This document shows, piece after piece, positions 36,336 through 40,190 of a DNA stretch of 40,190 nucleotides (the first letter of the stretch is position 1; each line of letters starts with the position of its first letter). The position numbers were made by a program, and so were the translations under genes. Source of the DNA: Pseudomonadota bacterium (GTDB taxonomy: Bacteria > Pseudomonadota > Gammaproteobacteria > Burkholderiales > Burkholderiaceae_C). The stretch spans positions 38,831 to 79,020 of the forward strand of contig JAKBBP010000011.1 of NCBI GenBank assembly GCA_021808445.1, in the 5' to 3' direction. The notes beneath the pieces were generated by a model. That model was not told the DNA's origin. It ran no database searches and saw nothing but the letters and a program-made list of their open reading frames with translations.

Positions 36336-36950
36336 ATGCATCCTTCCCGCCAAGCGTCATCCCGCGCAGGCCTCGGGCGCCGCCTGTTCCTGGCGCTGTC
36401 CCTGGGCTGTGTGGCGGCCCTGCCGGGCGCCCTCCCCGCGGCCGCCGCGGCGCCCGCGCCCCGCGTGCAACTGCAGACCAGCCTGGGCACCATCGTCGTG
36501 CAGCTCGACCCCCAGCGCGCTCCGCTTACCGTGGCGAATTTCCTGCGCTACGTGAACAAGGGCTTCTACGCCGGCACCGTGTTCCATCGCGTGATTCCCG
36601 GCTTCATGATCCAGGGCGGCGGCTTCACCCGGCAACTGGAGCAAAAGCCCACCGCCGCGCCGATCCAGCTGGAGAGCCGCAACGGCCTGCGCAATCTCCG
36701 GGGCACCATCGCCATGGCCCGCACCAGCGACCCGAATTCCGCCACCTCCCAGTTCTTCATCAATCTGGTGGACAATGCCAGTCTGGACTATCCCCAACCC
36801 GACGGCTACGGCTATGCCGTGTTCGGGCAGGTTGTCTCCGGGATGAGCGTGGTGGACCGCATCGCAGCGGTTCCCACCCACGACGTGGGGCCGATGCAAA
36901 ACGTGCCCGTGAAGCCCGTGGTCATCGAATCCGCGAAGCTTCTGCCCTGA
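36336..36950 (+). CDS. ppiA: periplasmic peptidyl-prolyl cis-trans isomerase (cyclophilin)
   Basis: Cyclophilin that speeds proline isomerisation during folding of exported proteins. The 204-residue precursor has a signal peptide with [27 protein letters not shown] and a cyclophilin domain from about residue 46: [34 protein letters not shown] and [11 protein letters not shown]. The ATG at 36336 follows CTGGAGACC. It stands directly before a cytoplasmic paralogue, separated by 72 bases. The fold and catalytic region are complete. Confidence 0.93.
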   Translation: MHPSRQASSRAGLGRRLFLALSLGCVAALPGALPAAAAAPAPRVQLQTSLGTIVVQLDPQRAPLTVANFLRYVNKGFYAGTVFHRVIPGFMIQGGGFTRQLEQKPTAAPIQLESRNGLRNLRGTIAMARTSDPNSATSQFFINLVDNASLDYPQPDGYGYAVFGQVVSGMSVVDRIAAVPTHDVGPMQNVPVKPVVIESAKLLP

Positions 36951-37022
36951 CAAGGCCCAACCGGGCGAAGGCCCCGTCCGCACTGCAACGTCACTTCCCC
37001 CTTTCCTCCGAGGCATGCATCC

Positions 37023-37514
37023 ATGGTTGAACTCCACACCAACAAGGGCGTGATCCGCCTGCAACTCGACGCCGAGAAGGCCCCGAAGTCCACCGAGAAC
37101 TTCCTGGCCTACGTGCGCAGCGGTCATTTCGACAACACGATCTTCCATCGCGTGATCGATGGCTTCATGATCCAGGGCGGCGGATTCGAGCCCGGCATGA
37201 AGCAAAAGCCCACGCAGGCACCGATCGCCAACGAGGCGAACAACGGACTGAAGAACAAGCGATACACCATCGCGATGGCCCGGACCAACGATCCCCACTC
37301 GGCCACCGCCCAGTTCTTCATCAACGTGGCCGACAACGCCTTCCTGGATCACAGCTCGCCGAGCCCGCAGGGCTGGGGCTACGCGGTGTTCGGCCACGTG
37401 GTCGAAGGCCAGGACGTGGTCGATGCCATCAAGGGCGTGAAGACCGGCAGCAAGGGATTCCACCAGGACGTTCCCGTGGACGACGTGGTCATCGAAAAAG
37501 CCGTTGAAGTCTGA
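37023..37514 (+). CDS. ppiB: cytoplasmic peptidyl-prolyl cis-trans isomerase (cyclophilin)
   Basis: A 163-residue cyclophilin without signal peptide, close to E. coli PpiB (164). Visible are [39 protein letters not shown] and [17 protein letters not shown]. It shares most of its core with the preceding periplasmic copy, so the pair arose by duplication, though this arrangement is common. Its final 11 bases overlap the lpxH start. Confidence 0.95.
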   Translation: MVELHTNKGVIRLQLDAEKAPKSTENFLAYVRSGHFDNTIFHRVIDGFMIQGGGFEPGMKQKPTQAPIANEANNGLKNKRYTIAMARTNDPHSATAQFFINVADNAFLDHSSPSPQGWGYAVFGHVVEGQDVVDAIKGVKTGSKGFHQDVPVDDVVIEKAVEV

Positions 37515-38337
37515 AGTCGAGGCCCCTGGCGCGCAGCAGCCGGCCCTTCCGGCCACGCTGCGGGGGCAGCCGCAATGGCGCCGGCTCGCGCTGGTGTCCG
37601 ACCTGCACCTGGGCCCCCAGGCGCCGCGTACCACCGCGGCCTTCCTGGGCTGGCTGCGCGGGCCGGCCCGGCGCGCCGACGCGCTGCTGATCCTGGGCGA
37701 TCTGTTCGAAACCTGGGTGGGCGACGACCTGCTGGAGCAGGCGCCGGCCGATGAACACCACGCTGTGTGCGAGGCCCTGGCCGCGCTGTCGGCCGGGGGT
37801 TGCAGCGTCGCGGTGCAACGCGGCAATCGCGATTTCCTGCTGGGCGAGCATTTCGCACGGCGCTGCGGCGCGCGCCTGATCGACGACCCCTGCCTGCTGG
37901 ATCTGGGTACCCAGCGCATCCTGCTCAGCCACGGCGACGCCTTGTGCATCGACGACCATGCCTACCTGCGCTGGCGCGCCACCTGCCGCGACCCACGCTG
38001 GCAGGCCGGCTTTCTCGCCCAGCCCCTGGCGCAGCGCCAGCAGCAGGCGCTGGCCGCGCGCGAGCAGAGCCGCCAGCGCCAGGCGGCGATGGAACAGCTC
38101 GGCGACGCGGACCCCGGTGAGGCCCGCAAGTGGCTCCTGGACGCGAAAGCGCCGTGGATGATCCATGGCCACACGCACCGGCCGCGCGACCACTGGCAGG
38201 ACGCACAGCTGCGCCAGGTGCTCAGCGACTGGGACCTGGACCAGGCAGCGCGGCCGCGCGCGCAGGTCCTGTGGCTGCAGCCACGGCCCCGGTGGATCGG
38301 CGTGGAGCGCGAGGACCTGAGCGCGCGTCCTACTTGA
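37504..38337 (+). CDS. lpxH: UDP-2,3-diacylglucosamine diphosphatase
   Basis: Mn-dependent membrane-associated hydrolase that splits UDP-2,3-diacylglucosamine to lipid X and UMP in lipid A synthesis. The calcineurin-like motifs occur in order: SDLHLG at 32-37, [11 protein letters not shown] at 65-75, GNRDFLLG at 107-114, SHGD and finally HGHTHRP. The protein is 277 residues against 240 in E. coli. There is no ATG in the region, so I take TTG at 37504, which overlaps ppiB by 11 bases; its ribosome site is weak, and a start further in (GTG before SDLHLG) would cut into the fold. The 3' end overlaps the convergent cysE stop by 8 bases. Confidence 0.92.
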   Translation: MKSEVEAPGAQQPALPATLRGQPQWRRLALVSDLHLGPQAPRTTAAFLGWLRGPARRADALLILGDLFETWVGDDLLEQAPADEHHAVCEALAALSAGGCSVAVQRGNRDFLLGEHFARRCGARLIDDPCLLDLGTQRILLSHGDALCIDDHAYLRWRATCRDPRWQAGFLAQPLAQRQQQALAAREQSRQRQAAMEQLGDADPGEARKWLLDAKAPWMIHGHTHRPRDHWQDAQLRQVLSDWDLDQAARPRAQVLWLQPRPRWIGVEREDLSARPT

Positions 38338-39097
38338 CCAGTTTCTCGAAACTGTCCTTGTCGAACTGCTCGGTGCGCATCGCGTCCTCGGGCCCCACCT
38401 GGGCGGAGCACACGCCGCGCTTTTCCAGCTCGCGCCACAGCATCGCCACCTGGTGCTCGAGCTGCGCCGCGTGGTCCACCAGGCCCAGCACGGCCTGGCT
38501 CAGCGGATCGTCCCCGTTCTGGGTCACCGCATAGGCCGAGAAGCCCATGCGCGTGGCCGCGGCCTCGCGCTGCTGCTCGCCCTGCTTGTCGATGATGCGA
38601 GCCGGGTTGCCCACCGCGGTGGCACCTGCCGGAACGGCTTTCACGACCACCGCGTTGGAGCCGATGCGTGCGCCGCGACCGACGGTGAATCCACCCAGCA
38701 CCTTGGCTCCCGCGCCCACCACCACGCTGGATTCGAGGGTGGGATGCCGCTTGGTGCCCTTGTACAGCGAGGTACCGCCCAGTGTGACCCCCTGGTAGAT
38801 GGTGCAGTCATCGCCCACCTGCGCGGTTTCGCCAATCACCACTCCCAGCCCATGGTCGATGAACACGCGCCGCCCGATCTGGGCCCCCGGGTGGATCTCG
38901 ATGCCCGTCAGGAAGCGACTCCAGTGCGAGATCCAGCGCCCGAGCCAGTGGTAGCCGGCCCCCCACAGGCGATGGGCGAGTCGGTGCATCCACAACGCGT
39001 GCAGGCCCGGGTAACAGGTCAGCACCTCCCAGCGCGAACGCGCCGCGGGGTCGCGCTCCAGAATGACCTGTATGTCTTCGCGCAGGCAGCTGAACAT
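38330..39097 (-). CDS. cysE: serine O-acetyltransferase
   Basis: Makes O-acetylserine, the acceptor for sulfide in cysteine synthesis. The 255-residue protein has a helical N-terminus [21 protein letters not shown], then a left-handed beta-helix of hexapeptide repeats with the active-site [11 protein letters not shown] and [17 protein letters not shown]. The core ends near residue 175 (GNPARII), followed by a long tail. The ATG at 39097 starts the family sequence. TATTGT at 39130-39135 may be the -10. Its stop overlaps lpxH on the other strand by 8 bases. Confidence 0.93.
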   Translation of the reverse strand: MFSCLREDIQVILERDPAARSRWEVLTCYPGLHALWMHRLAHRLWGAGYHWLGRWISHWSRFLTGIEIHPGAQIGRRVFIDHGLGVVIGETAQVGDDCTIYQGVTLGGTSLYKGTKRHPTLESSVVVGAGAKVLGGFTVGRGARIGSNAVVVKAVPAGATAVGNPARIIDKQGEQQREAAATRMGFSAYAVTQNGDDPLSQAVLGLVDHAAQLEHQVAMLWRELEKRGVCSAQVGPEDAMRTEQFDKDSFEKLVK

Positions 39098-39185
39098 GGA
39101 AACGAGGCGATGGTTGGCGGGGCCGCCGGACAATACCCGGGCGGGCACCCAGTGTATTGGACCCCGCCGCAGCTCGCTCAGACCC

Positions 39186-40043
39186 TCACGGCCCGCCCTC
39201 GGAGAGCCGGCGAGCCTGGAGCAGCGCGGCATGGCAGATGCCGCGCAGGATCTGCACCTCCTGGCGGCTGAGCGCGGCACGCGAAGCCAGGCGACTGAGC
39301 CGGGGCAACAGCCTGCGGGGAGCCTGCGGATCGAGGTAGCCCAGGGCCAGCAGGGTCTGCTGCACATGGTCGAGCAGGCCCTCCACCTCGGCGTGGGTGG
39401 CCGGCGGCTCGGGCGCCGGTCCCGGCGCCGCGTGCTCGAAGGAACCCACCGCCTTGCGCCACTCCCAGGCAACGATCTGCACCGCCTGGGCCAGGTTGAG
39501 GGAACCATATTCGGACGAAGTGGGCAAGTTCAGCAGAGCATCGCAGCGCCACACCGTCTCGTTGTCCAGCCCGTGGCGCTCGCTGCCGAACACGAAGCCC
39601 ACACGCCTGCGCTGCTGCGAGGCCATGCGCGCGAGTTCAGGCAGCCACTGTGGCCCCTGCAGCGGCGGACCGAAGTCGCGCACCCGCGCGGACAGCGCCA
39701 CGAGCAGGCCGCAATCGCCCGCCACCTGGTCCAGGCGATCGCCCTGGCGCGCCTCGCGCAATACGTCGTCGGCACCACTGGCCATGGCCAGCGCCTCGGG
39801 CTGGCTGCGCACGTCGGCAAAGCGAGGCGCGACCAGTCCGAGATGACGGAACCCCATGGTCTTGATGGCCCTCGCCGCGGCCCCGACGTTCCCCGCCCGG
39901 CTGGTGCCCACCAGCACGAACAGGGCTGGCGCCGGCGGATCGCCGGGGGAATCGCCGGGGGAATCGCCGGGGGAATCGCCCTGGGAATCCTGGCCTTGGA
40001 TAAAATCGTTCACGAAGTTCCGCTCTTTCACGACAACCCGCAC
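39186..40043 (-). CDS. trmJ: tRNA (cytidine/uridine-2'-O-)-methyltransferase TrmJ
   Basis: SPOUT methyltransferase that methylates the ribose of nucleotide 32 in tRNA using SAM. The knot motifs are [30 protein letters not shown] and [14 protein letters not shown]. The protein of up to 285 residues carries an odd N-terminus of about 38 residues containing [16 protein letters not shown], encoded by a 12-base DNA repeat. No ATG is available; GTG codons at 40043, 40031 and 40013 are possible, and the first has a GAGA before it. Position opposite suhB is the standard arrangement. Confidence 0.9.
   Translation of the reverse strand: MRVVVKERNFVNDFIQGQDSQGDSPGDSPGDSPGDPPAPALFVLVGTSRAGNVGAAARAIKTMGFRHLGLVAPRFADVRSQPEALAMASGADDVLREARQGDRLDQVAGDCGLLVALSARVRDFGPPLQGPQWLPELARMASQQRRRVGFVFGSERHGLDNETVWRCDALLNLPTSSEYGSLNLAQAVQIVAWEWRKAVGSFEHAAPGPAPEPPATHAEVEGLLDHVQQTLLALGYLDPQAPRRLLPRLSRLASRAALSRQEVQILRGICHAALLQARRLSEGGP
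39937..39990. repeat. 12-base tandem repeat inside trmJ
   Basis: The unit GAATCGCCGGGG or a near copy occurs four times in tandem (39937-39984), with a fifth beginning. On the minus strand it encodes GDSP/QGDSP steps before the methyltransferase domain. As a multiple of three, changes in copy number would keep the frame. Confidence 0.8.
40001..40006 (+). promoter_or_regulatory. candidate -10 for suhB
   Basis: TAAAAT (5 of 6) on the plus strand lies 84 bases before the suhB ATG and just downstream of the trmJ repeat. Confidence 0.35.
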
Positions 40044-40084
40044 ATTCTCGCCGAGGCGCGCCTGCCGCGTCCGCGCCGCACACC

Positions 40085-40190
40085 ATGCATCCCATGATCA
40101 ACGTCGCCGTTCGCGCTGCACGCGAAGCCGGCAAAATCATCAACCGCGCCAGCCTCGACCTCGACCTGCTGCGGGTGTCCGAGAAATCGG
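40085..40190 (+). CDS. suhB: inositol monophosphatase family protein SuhB (5' end only)
   Basis: The first 35 codons only, cut off by the window edge. [20 protein letters not shown] is the usual start of SuhB, a Mg-dependent inositol-1-monophosphatase that in E. coli also joins the rRNA antitermination complex. A further in-frame ATG lies at codon 4. It is divergent from trmJ, the usual arrangement in Burkholderiales. Confidence 0.85.
   Translation, partial: MHPMINVAVRAAREAGKIINRASLDLDLLRVSEKS

Noticed and set aside
36336..37514. Tandem cyclophilins as a recent duplication under selection
   Set aside because: One has a signal peptide and the other does not, the standard periplasmic/cytoplasmic pair seen in relatives.
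39937..39990. Tandem repeat as a CRISPR array
   Set aside because: The units are 12 bases with no spacers and lie in frame inside trmJ.

Overview
The window is a strongly GC-rich, gene-dense bacterial chromosome segment. Neighbour sets such as cysS/alkA/accA/tilS/lysC, trmJ divergent from suhB, and cysS divergent from a TPR gene followed by two cyclophilins, lpxH and cysE are, from memory, typical of Burkholderiales (Betaproteobacteria). A sulfide:quinone oxidoreductase very like the Acidithiobacillus ferrooxidans enzyme, next to sulfur-compound permeases and a periplasmic rhodanese, points to a sulfur-oxidising or sulfide-tolerant member (Thiomonas-like habits). The species cannot be named from the sequence. 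I see no rRNA, tRNA, CRISPR, prophage or insertion sequence.

Layout. 77-4061 (-): alaS and coaBC, 7 bases apart. 4244-8606 (+): a GabD-type aldehyde dehydrogenase, an old yellow enzyme, argG and a PpnP-type nucleoside phosphorylase whose start overlaps the argG stop. 8626-13654: an accessory sulfur island holding sqr (-) and, divergently, a split YeeE/YedE permease pair, a tiny exported NPCAP-repeat cysteine protein, a His-rich DUF6969-like protein and an exported two-domain rhodanese; a perfect hairpin lies at each end. 13689-16007: murB, yajQ, plsY. 16068-20094 (+): PHP-domain RNase AM, YciO, an M50 protease, a PagL lipid A deacylase and trpS, the last two overlapping. 20095-21329 (-): dedA, two terminators and a cold-shock gene with a long leader. 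21489-26846 (+): ribF, ileS, lspA and a DUF2189-type membrane protein. 26882-29969: a quinone oxidoreductase (-) and a QseBC-like two-component system (+). 30008-35418 (-): lysC, tilS, accA, alkA, cysS. 35668-38337 (+): TPR protein, periplasmic and cytoplasmic cyclophilins, lpxH. 38330-40043 (-): cysE and trmJ. The window ends in the first codons of suhB (+).

How the genes work together. Most are housekeeping: four aminoacyl-tRNA synthetases, cofactor synthesis (CoA, FAD), amino acid synthesis (Arg, Asp family, Cys), envelope (MurB, PlsY, AccA, LpxH, PagL, LspA) and RNA modification (TilS, TrmJ). The island at 8.6-13.6 kb is the likeliest place for undescribed biology: sulfide oxidation at the membrane (SQR), probable thiosulfate or sulfur-compound import (YeeE/YedE pair), periplasmic sulfane-sulfur transfer (rhodanese), and two proteins of unknown role, one a secreted peptide with four NPCAP repeats and the other a His-rich cytosolic protein.
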